The notes below the pieces were generated by a model. That model was not told the origin of the DNA. It saw nothing but the letters and a program-made list of their open reading frames with translations, and did no database searches. A stretch of 64,000 bases of DNA from NCBI GenBank assembly GCA_037126765.1, contig JBBCBC010000054.1, positions 366,001 through 430,000 on the forward strand, in the 5' to 3' direction. Shown here piece by piece: positions 54,129 through 64,000 of this stretch. Both the position numbers and the translations under genes were made by a program. The DNA is from Stenogyne calaminthoides. Taxonomy: Eukaryota > Streptophyta > Magnoliopsida > Lamiales > Lamiaceae. Position 1 is the stretch's first letter. Each line of letters opens with the position of its first letter.

Positions 54129-56054
54129 TGTTGGTCGGTGCAAACGAGTCTTACACGTGTATGGGGGGAATACACGTGTTTAGTGTTTTTAAAACTTTTT
54201 TTTCTTCTTGAGGTCGACTTGGGTGAGATAATCACGAAGATTAGGTTACGAGAAGCCGCAGATCGCTCACGAGTCAAGTCTCTTTGAGGCGGTGATCTGA
54301 AAATTGCTTTTCGAAACCTCGAGATAATCATTGAGTCACGAGTGTCGAGAGATCTGAGTTGCTTGGATCGGATAACTAACTTCTTGAACCCTCGAAGAAT
54401 GCGTTGGTTTGGTAACTATCTGTTCTAGCTACTTTCGGTTGTCTTGAATGGTTTGGCCCTTAGTTTATACTCGTTTTAAGCTGCGAAAAACCTTCCCTTT
54501 ATGAAATAGTGATTGGTTTGTGATTCACTTATGCAACCGATTGGATTGATTCAAGCGAATATCGATTGAAAAGTATGCTTTCAAAATCAAGTCAATGCAA
54601 CGGATAAGCCGCAGATAAGGAAAGCGATAAAGAACACGGCAATTATAGTGGTTCGGAGACTCAAGCTCCTCGTCCTCTCTCTCCGACTCTTGAGAGAAAT
54701 TCACTATCAACTTATGAGTTTTACGACTACCTCGTAGTTTACTTACTCAACTTCGACCACGAGTTTTACGACTACTCCCGTGGTTTACTTACTCAACCCG
54801 GCCTTGAGCTTTACGACTACCTCCGTAGTTTACTTACTCAATCACACACAAGCTTTCGGACTACCCGCAGCTTACTAACTTCTCCTCTAGAGTTTTACGA
54901 CTACTCGCGTGGTTTACTAACTCTTTACAACACTTCTCACCAACAAACACACTTCAACTACCTTCACACGAGGGTTTGGGGTTTCTTGGTTGGTTTTCAA
55001 CTAGGATGAGATATCCTTTACAATGAAGCACAATCAAAGGGTTAGGATATCTCGACTAAGCTTTGGATAATTCTTATCAAGCTAGGCTTAGTATAGTGAG
55101 CTCTCTTCAATATTGAAGCACTTGGGAAATTCTAAGTTTTTGAGTGCTTTTAACTTTTTACAAGAATAGGCTTGAGCTCTTAAGTTTCGTATAAATTTCC
55201 CGTAACCTTACAATGTAGAGGGTCACCCGGTATTTATAAGCATACACCAAGGTCACTCTTGAAAACTATCCGTTGGAGAGCGACCGTGAGTTCCCTCTTG
55301 TGGTGTGTGAAAGCTTGGCTATATTTAGGGTTTGAAACTCCCCTAACACTTTCTAGGCAATAGCCTTCCATGTGCCGGTCTTCACTTTTTGCGATCTGGA
55401 ACTTTTGTACATCGACATCTTTTGAGGAGACACATCCTTTGTTAGTGTCGGTATAGTGCGATGTTGTCTTTCTCTTTTTGACTTTTGTCTCGGTTAAAGG
55501 TAGACACCTTCAGCGGCTCTTTTTGGTTACAAACTACGAGTTTGATATAACCTTAACAACACTTTGACTTAGTTCCTTTTATGCGCATTTGAATGTCTTG
55601 GCAAGATATCTAACTTTCTAAGGAATCGCGATCTTACCGATATTGCATCCTTTAGATAGATATATTTAGTGCCTCGGAACATTCGGGGTTCATCTTGAGC
55701 ATTGATTACATTCTTGATTCTTGATAATTCTTGTGCCTTGATATTCTTGATCTTTAGTTTCTCGGTCTTGATCTTTGTGTCTTGAGTCTTGAGTCTTGAG
55801 GGTCTTACGAATCTTTGTAGTTTATCTTGGTGATGTCTTTGAGTCTTCTCGTGAGTCTTGATTAATCGGTAGCCCTTGAGTCTTGATAATTATCTGAACT
55901 ATATCTGCTGACTATACATTTCTGCGAGATAACATCTGAATATTCTAAAAAGCTGAATCTGACTCAACTATCAAGATCATTACGAACATGTCATACTCGG
56001 GGGTTTTGGGATCTAATCAAAATCATAAATCTTTATTAAAATTCATCTCCAACA
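54129..56054 (-). repeat. 5' LTR of S1
   Basis: 1926 bp, tgttggtcggtgcaaa to catctccaaca. TATAAATA at 55231-55238 (minus). The right flank ctccggttatt resumes F1 LTR G. Confidence 0.92.
54710..54930. repeat. ~50-bp tandem repeat in S1 5' LTR
   Basis: Five units equivalent to 42280-42510. Confidence 0.8.
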
Positions 56055-56380
56055 CTCCGGTTATTATTTTAAGTGTTTAAGATTATCTAGCCCATTAATT
56101 AATTCAAGCCATTGAAATAGCTTTCCATTAATTAATATCTTTTTATCCTTGGTAAAAGAACGATTCAACATTATTAGCGAGGTCTAATTCTTCTAGTTAG
56201 GTTACGAAGAATTTGTCATACGTAAATCTAAAAACTTCAACGCACTAGACATGCACTAGTGTAATCTCTTTAGTCAAGACAAGCCCGATCAGGCGTTACC
56301 TTCAACACTTTCATGATGGATTGTTCCATTTCATCTATTAAGTGAATGGTGTACTTTTGGTTTACAAAGCTGTTAATTTA
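56055..56380 (-). repeat. F1 LTR G, right part, running into the gap
   Basis: Continues the LTR from ctccggttatt to about the gttaattta segment roughly 200 bp before an F1 LTR end, where the N run begins. Whether G is a solo LTR or belongs to a full element cannot be seen. Confidence 0.85.
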
Positions 56381-56880
56381 NNNNNNNNNNNNNNNNNNNN
56401 NNNNNNNNNNNNNNNNNNNNNNNNNNNNNNNNNNNNNNNNNNNNNNNNNNNNNNNNNNNNNNNNNNNNNNNNNNNNNNNNNNNNNNNNNNNNNNNNNNNN
56501 NNNNNNNNNNNNNNNNNNNNNNNNNNNNNNNNNNNNNNNNNNNNNNNNNNNNNNNNNNNNNNNNNNNNNNNNNNNNNNNNNNNNNNNNNNNNNNNNNNNN
56601 NNNNNNNNNNNNNNNNNNNNNNNNNNNNNNNNNNNNNNNNNNNNNNNNNNNNNNNNNNNNNNNNNNNNNNNNNNNNNNNNNNNNNNNNNNNNNNNNNNNN
56701 NNNNNNNNNNNNNNNNNNNNNNNNNNNNNNNNNNNNNNNNNNNNNNNNNNNNNNNNNNNNNNNNNNNNNNNNNNNNNNNNNNNNNNNNNNNNNNNNNNNN
56801 NNNNNNNNNNNNNNNNNNNNNNNNNNNNNNNNNNNNNNNNNNNNNNNNNNNNNNNNNNNNNNNNNNNNNNNNNNNNNNNN
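56381..56880. other. Scaffold gap, 500 N
   Basis: Exactly 500 N, a conventional unknown-size gap. The left side is a minus-strand F1 LTR; the right side is a plus-strand F1 leader. Confidence 0.99.
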
Positions 56881-57425
56881 AAAAAATACTATGTATGTTT
56901 AAATAATTAATTGACAATTTTATTCCTATAATAAAATTGAATTAATTTTTCTTTCCTCGTGATTTATTTATTTTGTGAATTCTTTTGGAGAAATTCCCCC
57001 AGCAGATGGTCAAAAGTTAGCTTTCACATGAATGAATTCCAAATGGATGATTGTGATTATTACTAGTGGCGATGATGACCCTCCCCACGGTGCTCGATCA
57101 AAGCGAAATAATAATCCTCAGATTTAATCATGGTTATTATTTTTAGGTATAAGATTGATATGCATATACTTCAAGTCCCTGTCAATTTTATATTGGTCAA
57201 GGGAGCCAACTATTAATCTGGATATTAAAGGTTTGTAATTGTTCTTGTTTGTAACCGTTTAAATGTGTTTAAATAATGACCCACCCCACGCCAGCTTATT
57301 TAAACCGCTTTTGAGATGTTTGGGTCGATGCATGTTCATATTTTTTGAGATTTTAATATGAAACATGTGATCGAACCTTGTGATATACTTGTGCTTATGC
57401 ATATAGTTATTTATCTCTGCAAAAG

Positions 57426-58380
57426 ATGTCATAACCTTTTAATCCATCAAGTAATATACTTAAAGTCAATACAATATGTATGGAAACTATATTGATTGGA
57501 ACGAAAAATTATTGTTCTAATCGCACAAAAGCACAAGTGGATTCTTGACACACCAAAATCGGATGAGCCAACCGACGGGTCAAAAATGCGAGACTTCGTC
57601 GATCACCTTCTTGAGAGATGTCATCGTTTAAAATGGTGGAGGGCAAACCCCGTAAGGATTATGTCCTCAAAATTGATGGCCCCTCTAACAAACTTGAGGT
57701 TCTCCGAGCGCAGGTTATATCGGGAGACTCCGATGAATTTGGTATTTCACTCTCTTCCCAAAAGTTTCTAAGCAATTTTGCCTCGCTTAGTCGATTTGTT
57801 GCAAGCTTTTGGTCTCGGGCAGAGATGTTGATAGGGCACCAAACTCAAGTTTTGATTCAAGTGGTCCGCCTTCATCTTTCTATCAAGGATGGCAAGAAGA
57901 AGAAGGTGACCAAAGGCTAGAAGCAATCAGACTTCAATCATTTGCCAAGGGCAATGATAAGATGACCAATGCCGGTGGTGTCAAGGAAAATCCAAAGAGG
58001 AAGTGCTTAAGTCATGTGAAAGAGGACAATGGAGGTTTGCCTGCTCCAACCCCAAAAAGGGACGGAAAGAAAGGTAATTCTCATGCAAAGAGTTATTGAA
58101 ACTTGTTTAAGCAGATACTTCTCATTCGTGGGTGGTTGATACGAGATCCACTAATCATGTTTGCTTCATAGGTTCAAACCGATCCGCAACTTAGTGGCGA
58201 AGAGATCCTCATCACCCGGGCGATGCTACGAGTGGCAAATGGGTTAAAATGGAGAAGTGCACCTGCTTTTTTGAAAAAACAGAGTTTTAATTTTAAGAGA
58301 TGTTCTTTACGTTAGAATTTTAGAAAGAATTTAATTTCAGTTTCTAAACTTTTTCATGATGGATATTAGGTTACTTTTAA
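57426..58380 (+). pseudogene. gag: Gag-protease remnant, copy E2
   Basis: The ATG at 57426 is followed by TCA TAA, the same premature stop as copy E. The frames 57496-57771 and 57618-57920 carry WILDTPKSDEPTDGSKMRD and MVEGK-type and LVFHSLPKSF blocks. The knuckle near 58005-58040 is damaged (AAG TCA TGT for AGC TGC GGT). The protease site at 58138-58149 reads Asp-Thr-Arg-Ser. More indels than in copy E. Confidence 0.83.
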
Positions 58381-59690
58381 TAAAGTTGTTACCATTTCTT
58401 TTTTGATAAATTTATCACTATGGAACGCTGTTTAATAATCTCTATACAATTAACTCGGCGGCACACCACTCACTAAAATGCATCCTATAACACATCAACT
58501 ATTTTCGATAAAAGAAAAACATTCATCAAACGGAATCAGAGACACTTATGGCATCTAAGATTGGTCATAAAATCCAAAGAGGATCCAAAGGTTGGTGAAA
58601 GACGGTTCACTGGAGTTTCTCCAAGTTGAACCAATTCCAACTTGCGAATCATGTTTGGAGGATAAAATGACCAAGAGGGCATTTGGAGCCAAGGGGAATA
58701 GAGCCAAAGAAGTGTTAGAGATTGTTCACACAGATGTATGTGGTCCAATGTCAACCAAAGCAAGAGGAGGTTATGAGTATTTTGTCACTTTTATTGATGA
58801 TTACTCAAGGTACTGCAAGTTATATTTTCCTTATGAAGCATAAATCCGAGATCTTGAGAAATTCAAAGAATTTAAAGGCTCAAGCAGAGAATCATATGGA
58901 AAAACGATCAAGTCTCTACGATCCGATCATGGAGGCGAATACCTCAAATATGAGTTTTGAACTACTTATCCGATGAAGGGATTGCATCCTAGCTTTATCG
59001 CACCTCGAACCCCTCAATAAAAACGAAGGTTGCCGAGCCGAAGAAATAGAACTCTTTTGGGAATGGTTAGATCTATGATGAGTTATGTGGATCTTCCCAA
59101 GTCGCTTAAGGGTCATGCCTTGAGACAAAGAGCCTACATTCCTCAACTTGGTGCCATCCAAATCGGTTCCCAAAACTCCAAAGAATTAAGGACCGGTGCA
59201 AGCCTAGTTTGAGACACATGAAGATTTGGGGTGTTCGCCCACGTGTTGGACAAGGAAGCCAAAATTAGATCCGGTCCGTAATTAAGGTTGTTTCAGGGAT
59301 ACCCTTAGGAACAAAAAGTGTATGTTCTATGGTCTCAAGATCAAAAGGTGGTAATAAACACCCACTTTAGATTTTTGGAAGAAGACTATATGAACGAAAA
59401 GAAGACCTGTGAGATTACCTTAAACGAGCTAAGGGGGCTAACCTCAATGCCAACTGTGATAAGATGACATACCAAACGACACACTTACACAACCGGAGTC
59501 TCGTCAGAAGGGAGGGTTGTGAAACAAACCCCAAGAGATTCATGGAATAGGAGAGTCCCTGACTTGATTCCTGGACAAGACGAATCGCACCCATGGACAT
59601 ATGACGAGGCAATCCAAGACAAGGATGCGATTCTTGGCAAACAAAGAATGAAAGTTTAAATGGGTTCTATGTTTCATAACAGAGTGTAGG
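58381..59690 (+). pseudogene. pol: Pre-integrase and integrase, copy E2
   Basis: The frame 58592-58843 has CESCLEDKMTKRAFGAK, HTDVCGPMSTKARGGYEYF and FIDDYSRYC. The rest follows in other frames (58722-58976, 59030-59212). The stops at the ASQ and PQQN positions are shared with copy E. The frame breaks between 58810 and 58960 are absent from copy E, for example an extra tgca at ggtactgcaagtta. Confidence 0.85.
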
Positions 59691-60530
59691 ACTTAGGGGA
59701 AGCCGACACATCCTGGTATCAAGATCACTCGAGATCGCAAGAAAAGGATGATAGGCTTATCGCAAGCTTCATACATAGACACCGCTCTTGAAACGATTCA
59801 AAGATAAGATTCCAAGAAAGGCTTCAGACCTTTTCGGCATGGAATCCATCTATCCAAGAAAATGTGCCCTAAGACGCAAAAAGAAGATAGATGACATGAG
59901 AGGCATTCCTTATGCTTCTGCTTGTCGAAAGCCTTATGTGTATGCAATGTCATATTTAGACCTGATATCTGGCTGGTTGCTGCATGGTGGCAAGATATCA
60001 AAGTAACCCGGGAAAGAACATTGGACGGTAGTTAAAAAACATTTTGAAGTATCCTGAAAAGAACTTTTGAATGTTAGTTTATCACCGACAGTTTCATCCC
60101 CATCGGGCACACGGACTGACATGACAAAATCTAATTCGAGTGTGTTTTGCATGGGGGAGGAGAGCCAGACATGGAGAAGGCGGCCAAGAAAAGGCCACAG
60201 ATTCTACCATGGAAGCTTTAATATGTAGTCGGAGGCAACAAAGAAGTTAAGAACTTCCTACTTGAATGTGGTTGAAAGTCACTATTTATTATGACAATGT
60301 CGAGAGCAGCTTGCAATTCAAGGGAACCAAGAGCCCACAAAAGCCAAAGAAACACATTGAAAGGAAAATACCATCTTACTCCCCGAGATATCATTAAGAG
60401 AGGAGATATAGATGTTGCAAAGATAGCGTTCGAAGACAACCTGGCGTGATCCATTCACAAAGGTCCGCCTCAATACATTCGAGAGACATGTGGAAGGAAT
60501 GGGTGACAAGACCGCTGCTAACTTTTGATA
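59691..60530 (+). pseudogene. pol: RT thumb and RNase H remnant, copy E2
   Basis: Begins at the same RT-core deletion junction as copy E (gagtgtaggacttagg) and runs through GLSQASYIDT-like and MRGIPYASA blocks to the PLTK-like end. Indels are dense from 60040 to 60300, where copy E is cleaner. Confidence 0.8.
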
Positions 60531-60636
60531 AGTGGGAGAAATTATTAGGTTAATGTAGGTGACATTAGATGTCACAAACTACACGAGACATGTTTGTAGT
60601 ATACTTAAAAGCATTTCTTGAGTATAAGTGGGAGAT

Positions 60637-62453
60637 TGTTGATTATACTTGAAAGTATGCTTTTACTTTTGTATAATCAAAATTTTTAATTATTTATCAA
60701 ATAAATTGTTTATCACCGATGCTTTAAATATCATTGAATGTTACATATATTTCATTAGATAACTATTCAATAAATCAATCGTGGTTACATTGTAGTTAAT
60801 TTAGTGATACCATCGCGTAAGATTAAATTAATAATTCTTGTAACTAAAAGTACGCGCCATTCACGCCTAGATGGAAATGAACAATCCATCGTGAAAGGTT
60901 GAAGTGTAAGGCTCGGATTGGCTTGTCTTGACCAAGAGATTACACTAGTGCATGACCGATGCAATCGAATAGGACCCCACAGAGGATAAATTCTTCTTAA
61001 TCAAACAAGGATGAATTAGACCTCGGTGGTTCGTTGTTTCTTAATCTTCGTTCCTTAAATAGGATCACGGTGATTGGTAACTATTGCTTTGACTTATCAT
61101 GGGTAGAGAATCAACGAGATTCAATACTTTTTATCTTGGGCAATGTTATTGGTCACATGATTGCTAAGATTTAATACGAAGAATCGCCACGCACGCTTTG
61201 TTCGACGGTTCCCCTTGGGAGGTTCATAGGCTTTATCATACCAAATCTTGCAAGTGGAATTAGTTTCCTAGATGGATAATAATGTTGAACCGCTCCTTGA
61301 CCAAGGACAAAAAGATATTAATTAATGGAAAGCTATTTCAAAGGGCTTGAATTAATTAATGGGCTAGATAATCTTAAACAAGGGAAATAATAACCGGGAG
61401 CCATATTGACTGTAATATGGGTTAAGATGGATAGTGCAATATTAATTATGTAGTGGGATTAATTAATACTTATGGGCTTGAATAATATTGTTGCTCAATA
61501 TTGATAATTCAAGATCCATTGGAAGGTCCAATCTTAATTCTCCTAAAGGCCTCCTGAGTAGCCTAACGTATAGTCCAATAACTGAAAAAGGTGTTTAAAA
61601 TAAAATAAATATTGTTTCTTATTTTTCCTCATTAAATTCGAGATTTCTGGATAAAAGGGGAGAAATATTTTCTTTGAATTTTATTATGGAATGAAGATAT
61701 GTATTCTTGGAATACAAGATTATCTCATTAAATTCAAGAAATCTCCCACTTGGTTATTAATGAAGATAATTTCGAAATTTTTGACATATAAAGGGCAAGA
61801 AAGATTTTCTTGAAAAGATATTATGGAAGATATGTATTTCTTGAATTACATGAATATCTCATAAATTCAAGAAGATCCAAATCTTGGAATCTTGCCTATT
61901 ATTTTCGAAAATATCCCATAACAAAGAGTAGGTGGGATTTTGTGGAATATTATAATTATGGGAAAAAGAATATAGGAGATATATTCAAGATTTCTTGGAG
62001 ATCAAGAAAAGATATTCCCACATTATTTTTTGGCCAAAATTTCGACCACCTATGCTCTATAAATAGGGGATGACTCTTTCATTCCCAAGTACAATTCCAT
62101 GTGCTGGAAAAATTAGTAAATCCACAAAGGTGGTGCAACATAATTTATTTTCCTTTTGTTAATTGTTCACAAGTGTCCTACCACCGGATAGTCGAACAAG
62201 GATTAAGGGAATACTTGGGAAGTTCTTTTGGTTAGTCTAATCATCCAGACCGTTGCCATCCCAAGAGGTACGTTCACGTAAACTCGTAGAATTCTGCATG
62301 CGTAGGATTTACGTGAATTAATTATATGCATGATATGTTGTTGGATTATTATTTGAATTAATAAAGGATTAATTCATGCTAGTAATAATTATAATAATTA
62401 AATTTATATTTAATATTCATCCCGAATATATCTGTGCAACTTATTCCCCAACA
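60637..62453 (+). repeat. 3' LTR of copy E2
   Basis: Starts tgttgattatac (copy E: tgttgggattatac), ends ttattccccaaca, 1817 bp. The TATA box at 62058-62065 is intact TATAAATA, unlike copy E. Confidence 0.92.
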
Positions 62454-63642
62454 CTTTTGGGTTTGGGTAAAGATTTGTTTGGTTTCCAACTAGGTTGAGA
62501 TTTTTCCTTACATTTGTTTAGCCTCAATGCTATGGTTGGGAAAATCTCTCTAAGCTTAGGATAATACATTTGTGCTTAGATCTAGGATAGAACACTCTTG
62601 AATATATGCGTGTATTTCTTGCTCTGTGTTCTATGGTGGGAATGCTTGAGTATATGTCTTCTTAGCTCTGTAGCATTGTTTGCCACATTCTCCACACTTC
62701 CACACTTAATAATGAAGGAAGAACTTGTATTTATAGTGTGGATTTGAATGTTACCGTTGGAGAGAATCACATTCAAATCCATACTATTCTGTAGCTTTTT
62801 GCAGCTTTTTTCAGTTTTGTCTTCTTCTCATTGGTCCACGTCGGTGAATCTAACGGCTATATTCTTGATTTCTTGAGTCTCGGGATCTTGATTATCCGAG
62901 CCTTGATTTATCCTCGAGCCTTGGGGAGTTATCCCCGAGCTATCTCAGCCTTCAGGTTATCCCCGAGCATCCCCCGAGCCTTCGGAGTTATCCCAGCCTT
63001 CCAGCCTTCTTTGTTTATCCGAGCCTTGAGCCTTGAGTTGTCTGAGCCTTCGAGCCTTGAGTTATCCGAGCCTGGGAGTTTCTTGATCAGCAGACTTCTT
63101 CTTCACCGCCTTATCATCAGTCGGGGCATCTTTGACATCGAAATTCTGAGTTCCGGCTCTTATGGTCAGACATCGACCCTCAGTCACATTGACCAAAGCT
63201 ATCGATTTCTTCTTGCCTTATCCGGCTCATTACCGCTTAGATCAACACATCTTGGTCGACATCTCAGATAGCATCAAATTGATTACATCAGGTTAGCATA
63301 TCAGTTTATCATATCTGATCTCGATCACGTCTGATCTTGATCAGTCTCATTTGCTCATCTTCTGATCTCCAAATTTCTTTTTGATTTGGTCGGGTTTAGC
63401 TTTTTCTTCTCTTCTCATTTTGCTCAAATTCATCGCTTGACTCTAACTCATCTTACTCATCCGATCTTGATCATTCTCGCTTTGCGTTCTTTGTCTCGAT
63501 CTCGATCTTCTTCTTCTGATTTTGTGAGTTCCCCCTCAATTTGTTCTCTCGTTCCCCCTTAACTTGTTATCTGTAAAATAGCTTGAAAAACACAAGTTGA
63601 TAATGTTTTGGCATAATTTATCAAAACTAAAATATCCCAACA
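62454..63642 (-). repeat. S2 LTR fragment, second copy
   Basis: Matches 36053-37239. Its minisatellite (about 62880-63075) has changed unit number and spelling. Minus-strand TATAAATA near 62729-62736. Confidence 0.78.
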
Positions 63643-64000
63643 ATAGTTTATTTCAGTAAATAAATAAGAAAATTCAGTTTGGTTATACAAAGTAAAAACA
63701 TACTTTTCAGTATAACCCCAACACAATTAAGACCGTTAGTTTGACTAATCGCTCGATATATGAGGGTCTATGGGTCACACAACAAGTAGTCTCCTTTACA
63801 GATTAAAGTTGGTTGATTAAATGTTAAATTGGATTTAATATTTAATTTATGGAGAATTAATTAATAATAGATTAATTTGGAATTAATTATTATTAATGTT
63901 TAATTAAATTGAATTTAATTAAATAGGAATTCCCAACAATAATATATGGAATATTATTGTAGGATTTAATTATATGAGAAAATAAATCGTAGAGATTTTT
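63643..64000. repeat. F1-like LTR tail and AT-rich flank, second copy
   Basis: 63643-63723 equals 37240-37320. 63724-64000 equals 37321-37597 with only one or so visible differences, and continues beyond the window. Confidence 0.85.

Larger units (their letters stand above)
41707..56054 (-). mobile_element. S1: 14.3-kb Sirevirus-like Ty1/copia element nested in F1 LTR G
   Basis: Terminal repeats of 1948 and 1926 bp start tgttggtcggtgcaaa and end ctcc(c)aaca on the plus strand. The PBS is at 54114-54128 and the PPT at 43655-43670, so the element reads on the minus strand. The duplicated target ctcc is at 41703-41706 and 56055-56058; intact F1 LTRs read ggctcccggtta here, so the duplication may be ctccc with one C lost on each side. 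The internal region of 10.5 kb is much longer than a standard copia gag-pol. It holds gag, protease, integrase, RT and RNase H (48191-53997) plus about 4 kb of extra sequence before the 3' LTR. The large size, the extra 3' region and repeated PPT motifs fit Sirevirus (Maximus/SIRE) elements. Confidence 0.9.
56881..62453 (+). mobile_element. F1 copy E2: second copy of E
   Basis: Corresponds base for base in layout to 30430-36052: leader end, gag-protease, integrase, the same RT-core deletion, RNase H, PPT, and LTR 60637-62453. The 5' LTR and GC island would lie in the gap. It shares the integrase stops and the DTR protease change with E, but has more small indels. Confidence 0.92.

Noticed and set aside
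56342..56917. Three 179-186-aa ORFs across the gap
   Set aside because: Composed almost wholly of N.

Overview
This window looks like plant nuclear heterochromatin, probably pericentromeric. It contains LTR retrotransposons of the Ty1/copia and Ty3 superfamilies, many of them nested, and one GC-rich satellite array. I find no host gene, tRNA, rRNA or bacterial-type feature that I can support. The LTR termini (TG...CA), iMet-type primer-binding sites, TATAAATA promoters inside LTRs and copia-order gag-pro-int-RT-RNaseH coding all point to a flowering plant. The sequence does not let me name the species.

Layout. (1) 1-6622: F1 copy A, a minus-strand Ty1/copia element with LTRs of about 1.6-1.85 kb, cut by the window edge. 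(2) 6623-13385: a tandem satellite of about 20 monomers of roughly 339 bp. It is interrupted at both ends by F1 insertions. (3) 13386-28670: F1 copies B and C on the minus strand in an LTR-internal-LTR-internal-LTR array, then a deleted remnant D (28671-29082). (4) 29083-36052: F1 copy E, on the plus strand, head-to-head with D. (5) 36053-37320: an LTR fragment of a second, Sirevirus-like family (S2) nested in an F1-like LTR tail. (6) 37321-38043: an AT-rich LTR-like stretch. (7) 38044-40639: a minus-strand Ty3 gag-protease fragment with its PBS and part of its LTR. (8) 40640-41706 plus 56055-56380: one F1 LTR (G) split by a 14.3-kb Sirevirus-like element (S1, 41707-56054). (9) 56381-56880: a 500-N scaffold gap. 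(10) 56881-64000: a second copy of 30430-37597 (F1 copy E2, the S2 LTR fragment and the same AT-rich flank).

The coding regions are broken by frameshifts, stops and deletions. The longest clean frame is the gag-protease ORF of copy A. Copies B, C, E and E2 share a protease active-site change (DTG to DTR), lack the zinc-knuckle histidine where it can be read, and appear to have a compacted gag. They look like a sub-lineage that cannot move by itself, whereas copy A carries a different, longer gag with an intact DTG.

The differences between near-identical copies cluster at CTG/CAG triplets and often replace several bases. This looks more like a consensus or base-calling artefact at CHG-methylated sites than real mutation, so many frameshifts here may not be biological. 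I found no wholly new system. The most interesting items are the variable higher-order satellite, the extra 3' coding region of S1 with its own TATA box and 5' UTR-like leader, the protease-dead F1 lineage, deletions that stop exactly at LTR termini, the head-to-head inverted repeat, and the CHG-type error signature.
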